DNA of 6,743 nt from contig NZWI01000049.1 in assembly GCA_002701875.1 (NCBI GenBank), positions 1 through 6,743 on the forward strand. Reading direction: 5' to 3'. Below are positions 1 to 6,601 of this stretch, one piece after another. The notes under the pieces are model-generated. The model made no database searches and was not told where the DNA came from. It saw only the letters and a program-made list of their open reading frames with translations. Both the position numbers and the translations under genes were made by a program. Numbering within the stretch: position 1 is the stretch's first letter; each line of letters starts with the position of its first letter. Source of the DNA: Fidelibacterota bacterium (GTDB lineage Bacteria > Fidelibacterota > Marinisomatia > Marinisomatales > TCS55).

Positions 1-2672
1 GTGACGCTGACGACCCAGCGCTCGTCCTGTTCGTCAGCGGGTATCTCGGGGTCGAACCCGAACAGGGCCCCGTTGTTGTAATCGGGAGGGTCGGGGTCCG
101 AAGCCCGGCGTGAATCACGCTCGGCGTGTTCGGACGCACGAGCTTCGAGCGTTGCCTGGAGTTCCGAGTGCTGCAACACGGGCGAAACGAGGTCTAGAGG
201 GGCCATTCCTTCCTGCTTGCACCTGTCTTCAATCATCCTGTGAACCCTATCAGGGGTGATTGGCAACTCGCTCGTACGGACTCCAATTGCGTCGTACACG
301 GCGTTGCACACTGCAGGGAGGATGGGCAGAAGCGGCCCCTCGCCGGCCTCCTTGGCACCGAACGGCCCCTCGGAATCGTTGGACTCCACGATGATGGGAA
401 CCACCTCTGGCATCTCGTGGACCGTGGGAATCTTGTAATCAAGAAGGTCGGGGTTGATCAGGTGACCGCTCCTGCCGTACTTCATCTCCTCACTGAGAAC
501 CTGACCCAGCCCCATGTGGCAAGAGCCGATTATCTGCCCCTTCACGGATAGCGGGTTGAGTGCTTTGCCGCAGTCGTGCGCTGCCCACACCTTCAGCACC
601 TTGGTCTGACCTGTCTCCACGTCGACCTTGACCTCGGCCACGTAGGCCGAGAACGAGTAGGCGGGCGCAATCCCAGCTCCCGCGCCCTTGTGGACACGCC
701 CCATCGGTGGCGTTCGGTAGGCGCCAGATGAGACCAAAGCGCCCTTATTCTCCTGAGCCTTGTGAAGCGCCTCTAGGTATGAGACCCCAATCTTCGGGTC
801 GTCCCGCATGTAGATTCGACGATCCCCTATTACCATCCTGTCAATCGGTGCCTCTGTCATCCCGGCCGCTGCCTCCAGCAGCTCCTGACGTATCTCCATC
901 GCAGCGGAGATGGCTGCGTTGGCATTCATGAAAGTCACACGGGACGAGTACGAGCCGAGGTCGACCGGGGCGGTGTCGGTCTCCCTGCTCCTGATTCTAA
1001 TCATGTCTAGGGGCAGGCCCAGAACCTCAGCGACCGACTGGGCTATCACGGTGTCGGAGCCCTGGCCAATCTCGGCTGCTCCGGTATGGACCGTGACGCC
1101 ACCGTCCATGTCGACCTTTAGGTGGACTGTGGCATGGGGGAACTTGTTCGGCTCCCAGTGGATTGGCAACCCACTGCCTGAGATGAAGAAGCCGCATCCG
1201 ACGCCGATTCCGTGACCGTGGGGAAGCTTGCGGAACTTCTCTTCCCATCCCGATGCCTCCCTGACTCGCTCGAGGCACTCTCGCATCCCAATGCTGGTGA
1301 CCCTGAATCCCGTTATGGTGGCTGAGTTGGGCGGTAGGAGGTTGGCAAGCCTCAGTGTAATCGGGTCGACACGCAACTGCTCAGCGACTCCATCCATACC
1401 GACTTCAAACGCACACCTCGAGTTCACCGCGCCATGACCCCTCATGGCGCCGCTAGCAGGCTTGTTGGTCCAGACCCGCGCCCCGGTGTAGTGGAAGGCG
1501 CCAATTTCGTATGGAGCGGTGTGCAGTACCCCGTTGTAGTAGGTTGTGACGTGGCCGAAGGATGCGAAGGCACCTCCATCAATCAGGGCATCGGTTTCGA
1601 TGCCGCACAGCCTACCGTCGGAGTCGGCGTGCAGGTTCATGTCGATTCGAGATGGATGCCGCCCGCGATTCACCCAGAAGACTTCCTCGCGGTCGAAGTT
1701 GATTCTCACCGGCCTACCTGTCTTGCGTGACAGTATGGCAGCGCACATCTCATGGGGAAACGGGTCGGACTTACCTCCGAAACCGCCGCCGACAAAAGTC
1801 CTGTGGACGTTGATCTGATGCATCGGCACGTCGAGGACATCGGCCAAGGCCCTGTGGACGTAGTGCGGAACCTGCTGGGGAGTGTAGAGAGTCAACCTGC
1901 CTGATGGGTCCCAATTGGCGACCACGGCATGGGGCTCAGTGAACCCGTGGTTGGCACCGGCGAACTTCCAACTAGAGCTGTGGCTGGCTATCGCGTTGTC
2001 AGCCATTCCATCGATGTCACCGAACTCCTGAAACACCCTCTTCTGCACGTTCGACGAGCCGATGTGGTATTGCCCCCGGTCATGGATTGGCTCGTCGGAG
2101 TCCTCGAGTCCCTCTCTCATGTCGTGCAACGCCTCGAGCTCCTCGTACTCCACCTCGATGAGGCGAACCGCTTCTCTGGCCGTAGACTCGTCGACGGCAG
2201 CGACGCAGGCTACTAGGTCTCCGACGTGACGCACCTTCTCCTGCGCCATCGCGTGCTCGTCCTTGGTCACGGGAAGCACCCCGAAACTCCCACTGGCGTC
2301 ACGCCCGGTCGCAACTGCGACTACCCCTGGCAACTCTAGGGCCGCCGAGACGTCGATTGACAGTACCCTCGCGTAATGGTGTTTGGAGCGAACAATCCTG
2401 CCGATTAGTTCGCCAGGGAGCCTCACGTCATCTCCGTACTGTGCCTGCCCGGTGACCTTCCACCTCCCATCTACCAGCGCAGTCGGCCTACCGACGGCGG
2501 ATCCTGTGACTAGGTCGTCGTGCTTGTGCTCGTTCGATCCCTTGATTCCCGCTATCGCCTCCTCGTCACGCAGGTCGCTGGTACCGCGACTGCCTCCCGA
2601 GCCAGGGCGTGGGAATGGCAACTTGCCGCTCTGCTGGCGATAGCCCTCGACCCTGTCCTTGTCCTCGCTCAT
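1..2672 (-). CDS. Molybdenum hydroxylase large (molybdopterin-binding) subunit, HcrA-like, xanthine dehydrogenase family; C-terminus cut by window edge
   Basis: The reading frame is open without a stop from ATG at 2672 to the left edge (890 codons plus 2 bases). This subunit would hold the molybdenum-molybdopterin cofactor and hydroxylate or reduce an unknown organic substrate in the cytoplasm. Seen: an N-terminal extension of about 58 residues with no recognisable domain; the hammerhead domain starting near residue 60 (VTGQAQYGDD at 73-82); cofactor motif GGGFGGK (295-301); DREE (327-330) and RGRHP (336-340); the active-site loop AMRGHG (409-414); EIGQGSDT (534-541); DLGSYSSRVT (571-580); and KEAGEGP (774-780), whose E778 matches the catalytic glutamate of the family. 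The loop is not the CSFR of form I CO dehydrogenase. From memory the RGHG loop, RGRHP and KEAGEG resemble 4-hydroxybenzoyl-CoA reductase alpha subunits, but the substrate cannot be assigned. The usual family end is near residue 815 (PITPDRVHRMIE), yet the frame continues for at least 75 acidic residues. The start is set by an AGGTGAT site just upstream. Confidence 0.93.
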   Translation of the reverse strand, partial: MSEDKDRVEGYRQQSGKLPFPRPGSGGSRGTSDLRDEEAIAGIKGSNEHKHDDLVTGSAVGRPTALVDGRWKVTGQAQYGDDVRLPGELIGRIVRSKHHYARVLSIDVSAALELPGVVAVATGRDASGSFGVLPVTKDEHAMAQEKVRHVGDLVACVAAVDESTAREAVRLIEVEYEELEALHDMREGLEDSDEPIHDRGQYHIGSSNVQKRVFQEFGDIDGMADNAIASHSSSWKFAGANHGFTEPHAVVANWDPSGRLTLYTPQQVPHYVHRALADVLDVPMHQINVHRTFVGGGFGGKSDPFPHEMCAAILSRKTGRPVRINFDREEVFWVNRGRHPSRIDMNLHADSDGRLCGIETDALIDGGAFASFGHVTTYYNGVLHTAPYEIGAFHYTGARVWTNKPASGAMRGHGAVNSRCAFEVGMDGVAEQLRVDPITLRLANLLPPNSATITGFRVTSIGMRECLERVREASGWEEKFRKLPHGHGIGVGCGFFISGSGLPIHWEPNKFPHATVHLKVDMDGGVTVHTGAAEIGQGSDTVIAQSVAEVLGLPLDMIRIRSRETDTAPVDLGSYSSRVTFMNANAAISAAMEIRQELLEAAAGMTEAPIDRMVIGDRRIYMRDDPKIGVSYLEALHKAQENKGALVSSGAYRTPPMGRVHKGAGAGIAPAYSFSAYVAEVKVDVETGQTKVLKVWAAHDCGKALNPLSVKGQIIGSCHMGLGQVLSEEMKYGRSGHLINPDLLDYKIPTVHEMPEVVPIIVESNDSEGPFGAKEAGEGPLLPILPAVCNAVYDAIGVRTSELPITPDRVHRMIEDRCKQEGMAPLDLVSPVLQHSELQATLEARASEHAERDSRRASDPDPPDYNNGALFGFDPEIPADEQDERWVVSV

Positions 2673-2675
2673 TGC

Positions 2676-2682
2676 ATCACCT
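2676..2682 (-). promoter_or_regulatory. Ribosome binding site of the large subunit
   Basis: On the minus strand AGGTGAT lies 3 bases before the ATG at 2672 and matches the complement of the archaeal 16S rRNA 3' end (family knowledge). It overlaps the TAG stop of the [2Fe-2S] gene. It decides the ATG at 2672 over the ATG at 2677, which is followed after one codon by a stop, and implies translational coupling of the two subunits. Confidence 0.75.
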
Positions 2683-3250
2683 AGTCCGCTCCGTAACTCG
2701 GATTGGGGTCACTCTTGGCAGCTGTGGAGTCCCCGACTGCTTCTCCCGATGCCAGGATGTCGGATGCGGCCCTGACCGAGTCCACAATCTGCTGGTACCC
2801 GGTGCACCTGCAGAGGTTACCCTCTATCGCAGTCTTGATCTCGGTGTCATCGGGTGTAGGATTGTCTTCAAGAAGCGCCGAGATTACCACTAGGAAGCCA
2901 GGTGTGCAGAAGCCGCACTGGCTCCCTCCACACTCCGTGAAGGTCCGTTGAATGGGGTGCAGATGGTGACCGTCAGCTAGTCCCTCCACAGTGGTTATGC
3001 TGCATCCCGAGGCCTCCTGGGCAAGGGTGAGGCACGACAGTCTCGGGACCCCATCTATCAGCACGCTGCAACAGCCGCAGGTACCCATGTCACAGCCCCG
3101 TTTGGTCCCCAGGCTGCCGGCTTGGTCACGCAGGACGTCAAGCAGAATCGCATTGCTCTCGATGCGTAGAGATACCTCCTCGTCATTGACCACCACTGAC
3201 CAGGGCACCTCGTCGGCCGCGGGCAGCATCGGCAGTCGGAACTGAACCAT
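2681..3250 (-). CDS. [2Fe-2S] small subunit of the molybdenum hydroxylase
   Basis: A 189-residue electron-transfer subunit that would pass electrons from the molybdenum centre to FAD or another acceptor. Seen: an N-terminal plant-ferredoxin-like domain with C53, C58, C61 and C73 (first cluster; C60 is an extra cysteine inside the motif), then a helical [2Fe-2S]-binding domain with QCGFCTPG (C112, C115) and NLCRCTGY (C147, C149). All eight expected ligands are present. The length is slightly above the usual 150-170 residues, because of about 15 extra residues at the N-terminus and a polar tail after residue 168. The ATG at 3250 has only a weak GGTG 10 bases upstream. The stop lies 8 bases from the large-subunit ATG, so the two genes are almost certainly one transcription unit. 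The HcrC/CoxS/XdhC-type small subunits share this architecture; the name cannot be refined from sequence alone. Confidence 0.96.
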   Translation of the reverse strand: MVQFRLPMLPAADEVPWSVVVNDEEVSLRIESNAILLDVLRDQAGSLGTKRGCDMGTCGCCSVLIDGVPRLSCLTLAQEASGCSITTVEGLADGHHLHPIQRTFTECGGSQCGFCTPGFLVVISALLEDNPTPDDTEIKTAIEGNLCRCTGYQQIVDSVRAASDILASGEAVGDSTAAKSDPNPSYGAD

Positions 3251-3290
3251 GCAGTGTGTGCACCAGCCGCTACGACCTTTAGCATTCGGT

Positions 3291-3309
3291 TTGACCCCTG
3301 TGGGGTCAA
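3291..3309. repeat. Perfect 8-bp inverted repeat, candidate operator before the hydroxylase genes
   Basis: TTGACCCC-TGT-GGGGTCAA is a perfect inverted repeat with a 3-base centre. It covers the stop codon of the regulator gene (3306-3308) and lies 41 to 59 bases upstream of the [2Fe-2S] gene ATG. The position suits an operator or, as RNA, a hairpin between regulator and enzyme genes. No T tract follows on either strand, so an intrinsic terminator is less likely. Its function is inference. Confidence 0.55.
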
Positions 3310-3953
3310 TTCAGGTCATCCGCGACCAGACTCATGATTTCCTGTTCGACTCTCTGGAGGTGCTCACCGAGCGTACTCCTAGCCATCCCCAACTCTTCAG
3401 CCATCTCCCTGAGGGTCACGTTAGAATCAGGCTCGTAGTAACCCCTTCTCACGGCGTGGGACAGCACCTCGCGCTGCCGTTTGGTCAATGTCTCCGACCA
3501 ACCGTTCCTCTCGCCTCGCCGGAGAGACTGGACACTGACCTTGTCAGGTGGCAGAATCACCCTCAGCAGGGCGAGGAACCTGCGTATCGACTTGGAGTGC
3601 CCCGACAGCCTGAGCTCCATGCCCCGCTCAGCGTCTATCCCGTATGGCGGTTGCACGTGGATGTTGGACATCTCAATCGCGGAAATCGCCAGAGGATGCG
3701 TGCATAGCAGGCTGACGAGGACGCCATCGGAATCCTCCTCGTGCTGCTCTAGTACCTCGAAGCTGTTGAACTCCGAGATCTCCTCCACCGAATGCCCCTC
3801 AAGCATCTTGATTTCGACCAGCTGGGTCACTCCCTCTGAACTGACTGCCAGATGCCCGAGTACCTCGACCCGCTCGGCCACCTCTAGGAATCGGGAGAGC
3901 TCCTTGGCCCCCCTCAGAGAGGGTATCTTCCACCTCAGGACTACCTTCCTCAC
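3306..3953 (-). CDS. HTH_10 (bacterio-opsin activator type) transcriptional regulator
   Basis: A 215-residue putative DNA-binding regulator. Seen: residues 155-207 match the HTH_10 domain, with LTKRQREVL (156-164), RGYYEPD (170-176), and the recognition region LREMAEELGMARSTLGEHL (181-199). The upstream part (1-150) is a poorly conserved sensing region with no PAS, GAF or metal motif that I recognise; it resembles the N-terminal part of many short archaeal HTH_10 proteins. The start is GTG at 3953; the frame is open upstream only to a stop at 3984-3986 and contains no other ATG, GTG or TTG there. No Shine-Dalgarno site precedes it, so a leaderless transcript is plausible. It reads toward the hydroxylase genes with a 55-base gap, which makes them its likely targets. 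Ligand, and whether it activates or represses, are not visible. Confidence 0.92.
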   Translation of the reverse strand: MRKVVLRWKIPSLRGAKELSRFLEVAERVEVLGHLAVSSEGVTQLVEIKMLEGHSVEEISEFNSFEVLEQHEEDSDGVLVSLLCTHPLAISAIEMSNIHVQPPYGIDAERGMELRLSGHSKSIRRFLALLRVILPPDKVSVQSLRRGERNGWSETLTKRQREVLSHAVRRGYYEPDSNVTLREMAEELGMARSTLGEHLQRVEQEIMSLVADDLN

Positions 3954-3977
3954 AAGGCAACGAAGCCGCGCTGTGTA

Positions 3978-3987
3978 TTGAATTCAA
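3978..3987. repeat. 10-bp palindrome upstream of the regulator
   Basis: TTGAATTCAA is a perfect palindrome 25-34 bases upstream of the regulator GTG, in the 41-base gap after the protease gene. That is about where a TATA element would sit if the transcript is leaderless, so it may be part of the promoter or an autoregulatory site. It shares the outer TTGA...TCAA arms with the inverted repeat at 3291-3309, but the spacing differs (2 against 11 bases). A palindrome this short can occur by chance. Confidence 0.35.
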
Positions 3988-3994
3988 CGGATTG

Positions 3995-5215
3995 CTAACT
4001 CCAGTACGCCTCGCGGATCTCCTGATTCGCCTCCATGCACATCACAACGTCGCTGGGGCGGTTAGACATCGTCGAGGTGCCATTCAGGTGCTCGATGATG
4101 GGAAGGACGTTGCTCTCGTTGACCACCCCCCATCCGACTTGGGTGCAGGGAGCTATCGGGGAGATTGGCGTGGTCCCCGACAACGGGTCCCAGGTGTTGA
4201 ACGACGGATACCATCCGGAGAGGTTCAGCGCATCTCGCAGGTCATCGTTGGTGATGGAGAAGTTGGTACCGTTCACCATCAGCCCGCTGCGTGCCACCGG
4301 ATCGGCTCCCGATGACATGTCGCCGAACTCAGAGCGTAGGTGCATGAGGACCTTCGATAGCAGCCCGGCGGTTCTGGGAGTGGCGAAGGAGGTCCCAGAG
4401 GTCTCGTGGTAGCCATCTATGTCGTCGTGGTTGGGTAGGAGTTGCGTCCAGTCGGCGGCCACATCGGGATACGAACCGCTCATCGTCTCCTTCTGATCGT
4501 CGCCCTCCTCGGCATAGCCGGAGATGCCGATGCTCCATGGAGGGCCAGCCGTGGAGTCTTGTACCGCGGGCGAGGGAGAGTTGTCAGCGGCACCCGTGTG
4601 CAATTTCTTGTTCTGGACCACTGCGACCTTGGTGGCGTCCTCAATCCCGGGAACTGGGACGGAGAGAATGGGTCCGAAGCTGGTGGTGATGACATCGACG
4701 AGCGGCTGGTTGGCGGCGGCCAGCACGGCAGCGTCGCTGAAACCCTCCACGAAGAAGATTACAGCATCCGGGTTGGCATCAATCACCGAGCCCGTGACCG
4801 CCGTGCCGTGCCCGTCTTGAGGATCATCCAGAATCGGTATGTCGGTGTTGTCGTCCGGAGTCGTACCGATGATTCGTGTGCCGCGGAACCAGACCACGTC
4901 CTCAGAGGTGATGTTGTCCCAGCAGACCTCCTTGTCCGCCTCGTAACGCTCCTGCCAAGTGCCGGTGAGCGTGACGTCGCAGACCTTGTTCACCCCGAGT
5001 CCGTCCAGAAGCCACTGCGGGTATGACTCATTCATCAGGAAGTGATTGTGGTAGACGTTAATTCCGGTGTCTATGGGTGCAACCACGCTGAAGGCACCGA
5101 ACCCCGACTCCTCCTCCGGCTGCACCTCCGTTTCTGTATCGTCCCCCCACAGAAGGCAGCCGCTCAGCGGGGCAGCCAAAACAAGGAGTGAGAGCACCAA
5201 TGCCAACTTGCGCAC
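3995..5215 (-). CDS. Secreted lipoprotein S8 (subtilisin-like) serine protease
   Basis: A 406-residue extracellular, membrane-anchored peptidase. Seen: a lipoprotein signal peptide (MRK, hydrophobic stretch, lipobox LSGC with C20), an acidic linker (25-37), then the S8 catalytic triad: D49 in APIDTGIN, H136 in DGHGTAVTG, S276 in GTSFATP. N212 in GAADNS is the likely oxyanion-hole asparagine, in place of the usual AAGN. Four further cysteines (79, 98, 357, 393) could form two disulfides. Only 29 residues separate the anchor cysteine from the catalytic Asp, so there is no room for an I9-type propeptide. The Asp-His spacing (87 residues) is much longer than in subtilisin itself, from an insertion at about 62-130. 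The start is GTG at 5215, chosen because it places the MRK signal start correctly; a weak GGGAG lies 4 bases upstream. Target proteins are unknown; nutrient scavenging or surface processing are both possible. Confidence 0.93.
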   Translation of the reverse strand: MRKLALVLSLLVLAAPLSGCLLWGDDTETEVQPEEESGFGAFSVVAPIDTGINVYHNHFLMNESYPQWLLDGLGVNKVCDVTLTGTWQERYEADKEVCWDNITSEDVVWFRGTRIIGTTPDDNTDIPILDDPQDGHGTAVTGSVIDANPDAVIFFVEGFSDAAVLAAANQPLVDVITTSFGPILSVPVPGIEDATKVAVVQNKKLHTGAADNSPSPAVQDSTAGPPWSIGISGYAEEGDDQKETMSGSYPDVAADWTQLLPNHDDIDGYHETSGTSFATPRTAGLLSKVLMHLRSEFGDMSSGADPVARSGLMVNGTNFSITNDDLRDALNLSGWYPSFNTWDPLSGTTPISPIAPCTQVGWGVVNESNVLPIIEHLNGTSTMSNRPSDVVMCMEANQEIREAYWS

Positions 5216-5256
5216 GTTCTCCCGCGACGCCCGGAAGATTTCAGCCTTCGGCGTGT

Positions 5257-5304
5257 TTGCAGCATAATTGCAGGCACATTCATGTAGGCATTTGCAGTGA
5301 CATT
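5257..5304 (+). repeat. Three imperfect direct repeats (TTGCAG....ATT)
   Basis: TTGCAGCATAATT (5257-5269), TTGCAGGCACATT (5268-5280) and TTGCAGTGACATT (5292-5304). Copies 2 and 3 agree at 11 of 13 positions; copy 1 agrees with copy 2 at 9 of 13. Start-to-start distances are 11 and 24 bases, close to one and two helical turns, which would put the sites on roughly one face of DNA. Position in a divergent promoter suggests a regulator-binding array; the regulator is unknown. Confidence 0.5.
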
Positions 5305-5310
5305 GTTAGA

Positions 5311-5316
5311 AGGTGA
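5311..5316 (+). promoter_or_regulatory. Ribosome binding site of the orphan membrane gene
   Basis: AGGTGA stands 4 bases before the TTG at 5321, nearly the same core and spacing as the site before the hydroxylase large subunit. It supports the TTG as the true start and the gene as a translated one, in preference to the internal ATG at codon 34. Confidence 0.7.
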
Positions 5317-5320
5317 CTAG

Positions 5321-5725
5321 TTGGGTTTCATCCTCAGAAAAACCGCCTCGAAAATATTCAGGTTCGCGACAAGGAACATTTCTCAGATTATCAATTTCGT
5401 TTTCGGTGCCTTCCGTAAGATGCCAGTACGCGTAGGACTTGCGATAGTTGGCTCGATTTATCTGGTGATTACATTTGCAGTCGCTCTCTTGTGGAGTTGG
5501 TTCGCAGTCACCTTAGAGAATGAGGAATTATCGAAGACAGTGCAGGACTCATTTACTCTAGTTTTGGTTATCATACTGATTTGGATATCTATTGCAACCT
5601 TTATCCCGAGTTTGGAAAGGCAGCCAGATGTCATACAAGTCACTGAGAGTCGAGACACCAATATCGTAGAAATTACGCCCATAACAACAGTTCGTGATGA
5701 CGATGAGGCCGAGCTAGTCGAGTGA
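5321..5725 (+). CDS. Orphan two-helix membrane protein, AT-rich gene
   Basis: I do not recognise this 134-residue protein. Seen: a basic, amphipathic N-terminal stretch (R6, K7, K11, R14, R18, R32, K33, R37), a first membrane helix at about 38-64, a short acidic loop (ENEELSKTVQD, 66-76), a second helix at about 77-96, and an acidic 38-residue tail ending DDDEAELVE. By the positive-inside rule both ends face the cytoplasm. The start is TTG, supported by the AGGTGA site upstream. GC is about 43% over 5341-5700 by hand count against 63% in the next 60 bases, and the codons are correspondingly AT-ended. It is the only plus-strand gene here, divergent from the protease and overlapping the XdhC-type gene tail to tail by 12 bases. 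It could be a recently acquired gene, part of a small membrane complex, or a virus- or plasmid-derived insert; the sequence does not decide. Confidence 0.8.
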   Translation: MGFILRKTASKIFRFATRNISQIINFVFGAFRKMPVRVGLAIVGSIYLVITFAVALLWSWFAVTLENEELSKTVQDSFTLVLVIILIWISIATFIPSLERQPDVIQVTESRDTNIVEITPITTVRDDDEAELVE

Positions 5726-6601
5726 ATCGACACTCTTCTCGAGGGCCATAATCTCGGCACAGACCGCTATGGCGATTTCCTCGGGTGAGTCCGCTCCGAT
5801 GTCGAGGCCGATTGGGCACCTCACCGAGTCCACCGATTCCTCGGGAATCCCCGCAGCCATGGCAGAGTCTCTGAATGCGTTCCACTTCACGGTGGAGCCT
5901 ATGGCCCCTACTCTCGGTCGCCGATCGACCTCAAGACTGCCCATTAGACCCAGCAACATCTCCTGATCGATGGCCCAGTCGTGCCCGAGCAGGAGCACAT
6001 CGGAGAACCTAGCCATAGATTCCGAGTCCTCGCCATCGAGGAATTCCGAGACCGAGCCGGCGTGCAGCTCGCTAGCGAACGGAAACCGATTGCCATCAGC
6101 ATATTCTGAGCGCACATCGAAGACACTGTGCGACCACCCGAGGGTATCGCACACAATTGCAACTGCACGGCCAACGTGCCCTCCCCCGGCGATGAGTATG
6201 TGTGGCATCGGATCCATGACCTCCATCGCGACAGTCACGCGTCCTCCACACAGGCTGTCAAGCGGTGTCGCCTCTTCTCCCTTCGCATCCTTGTAGAGGA
6301 CAAACGTCTCTACCTTGCCGCCCTTCTTGCGAACCTCCTGACGACCTCCGTTAAGCATCCCCTTCAGTGCGTTCTCGACCTTCAACTCTAGGCCAGCACC
6401 GCCGATTGTGCCGAATCTGGCCCCACTCGGCGTCAGCGCCAGCCTAGCTCCCGGCTTTCCTGGTACGCTGCCGCTGGCTTCGATTACAGATGCCATTGCT
6501 ACGCTCTCGCCACGCTCCAGCCTCTCGAGAACCCAAGTCAGGACGGCCTTTGTCACGATTCCGGGAGCGGCTACCGAGCCTTTGGAGTTACGCTCACCCA
6601 A
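5714..6601 (-). CDS. xdhC: XdhC/CoxI-family molybdenum-cofactor maturation chaperone
   Basis: A cytoplasmic maturation factor of up to 295 residues. XdhC proteins bind molybdenum cofactor, promote its sulfuration and load it into the large subunit of xanthine dehydrogenase-family enzymes (family knowledge). Seen: the N-terminal XdhC_CoxI domain with [12 protein letters not shown] (43-54), GTIGGAGLE (64-72) and LCGGRV (117-122), and the C-terminal Rossmann-like XdhC_C domain with [13 protein letters not shown] (136-148), FDVRSEYA (161-168), [10 protein letters not shown] (231-240) and [15 protein letters not shown] (263-277). The family length is complete. The start is uncertain: TTG at 6601 overlaps the transporter stop by 8 bases, while GTG at 6556 would remove 15 residues and fit the usual family N-terminus; neither has a clear ribosome site. 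Its likely client is the hydroxylase at 1-3250, but protease, regulator and orphan genes lie between, so it must be transcribed separately, probably with the transporter. Confidence 0.93.
   Translation of the reverse strand: MGERNSKGSVAAPGIVTKAVLTWVLERLERGESVAMASVIEASGSVPGKPGARLALTPSGARFGTIGGAGLELKVENALKGMLNGGRQEVRKKGGKVETFVLYKDAKGEEATPLDSLCGGRVTVAMEVMDPMPHILIAGGGHVGRAVAIVCDTLGWSHSVFDVRSEYADGNRFPFASELHAGSVSEFLDGEDSESMARFSDVLLLGHDWAIDQEMLLGLMGSLEVDRRPRVGAIGSTVKWNAFRDSAMAAGIPEESVDSVRCPIGLDIGADSPEEIAIAVCAEIMALEKSVDSLD

Larger units (their letters stand above)
5216..5320. promoter_or_regulatory. Divergent promoter region between the protease and the orphan membrane gene
   Basis: This 105-base gap must hold the promoters of both divergent genes. 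It is more AT-rich than the flanking minus-strand gene. GCATAATTGC (5262-5271) is the only TATA-like element that I can point to and reads similarly on both strands, but it is 47-58 bases from the two starts, so it is a weak assignment. It overlaps the repeats described separately. Confidence 0.5.

Noticed and set aside
1434..2216. Plus-strand open frames (for example 1434-1730 and 1929-2216) as genes
   Set aside because: They lie wholly inside the minus-strand large subunit, whose motifs cover the region without break; their translations show no family motif.
1..2672. Large subunit as form I CO dehydrogenase (CoxL)
   Set aside because: The active-site loop reads AMRGHG rather than the CSFR-containing loop of CoxL.
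3291..3309. Inverted repeat as an intrinsic terminator of the regulator
   Set aside because: No T run follows the hairpin on either strand, and archaeal termination relies mainly on T tracts.
3249..3707. Plus-strand 152-residue open frame opposite the regulator
   Set aside because: It is antisense to the conserved HTH_10 domain and has no ribosome site or recognisable motif.
4442..5026. Plus-strand 194-residue open frame
   Set aside because: It is antisense to the S8 protease over the catalytic His and insertion region and has an Arg/Val-rich composition typical of a shadow frame in GC-rich DNA.
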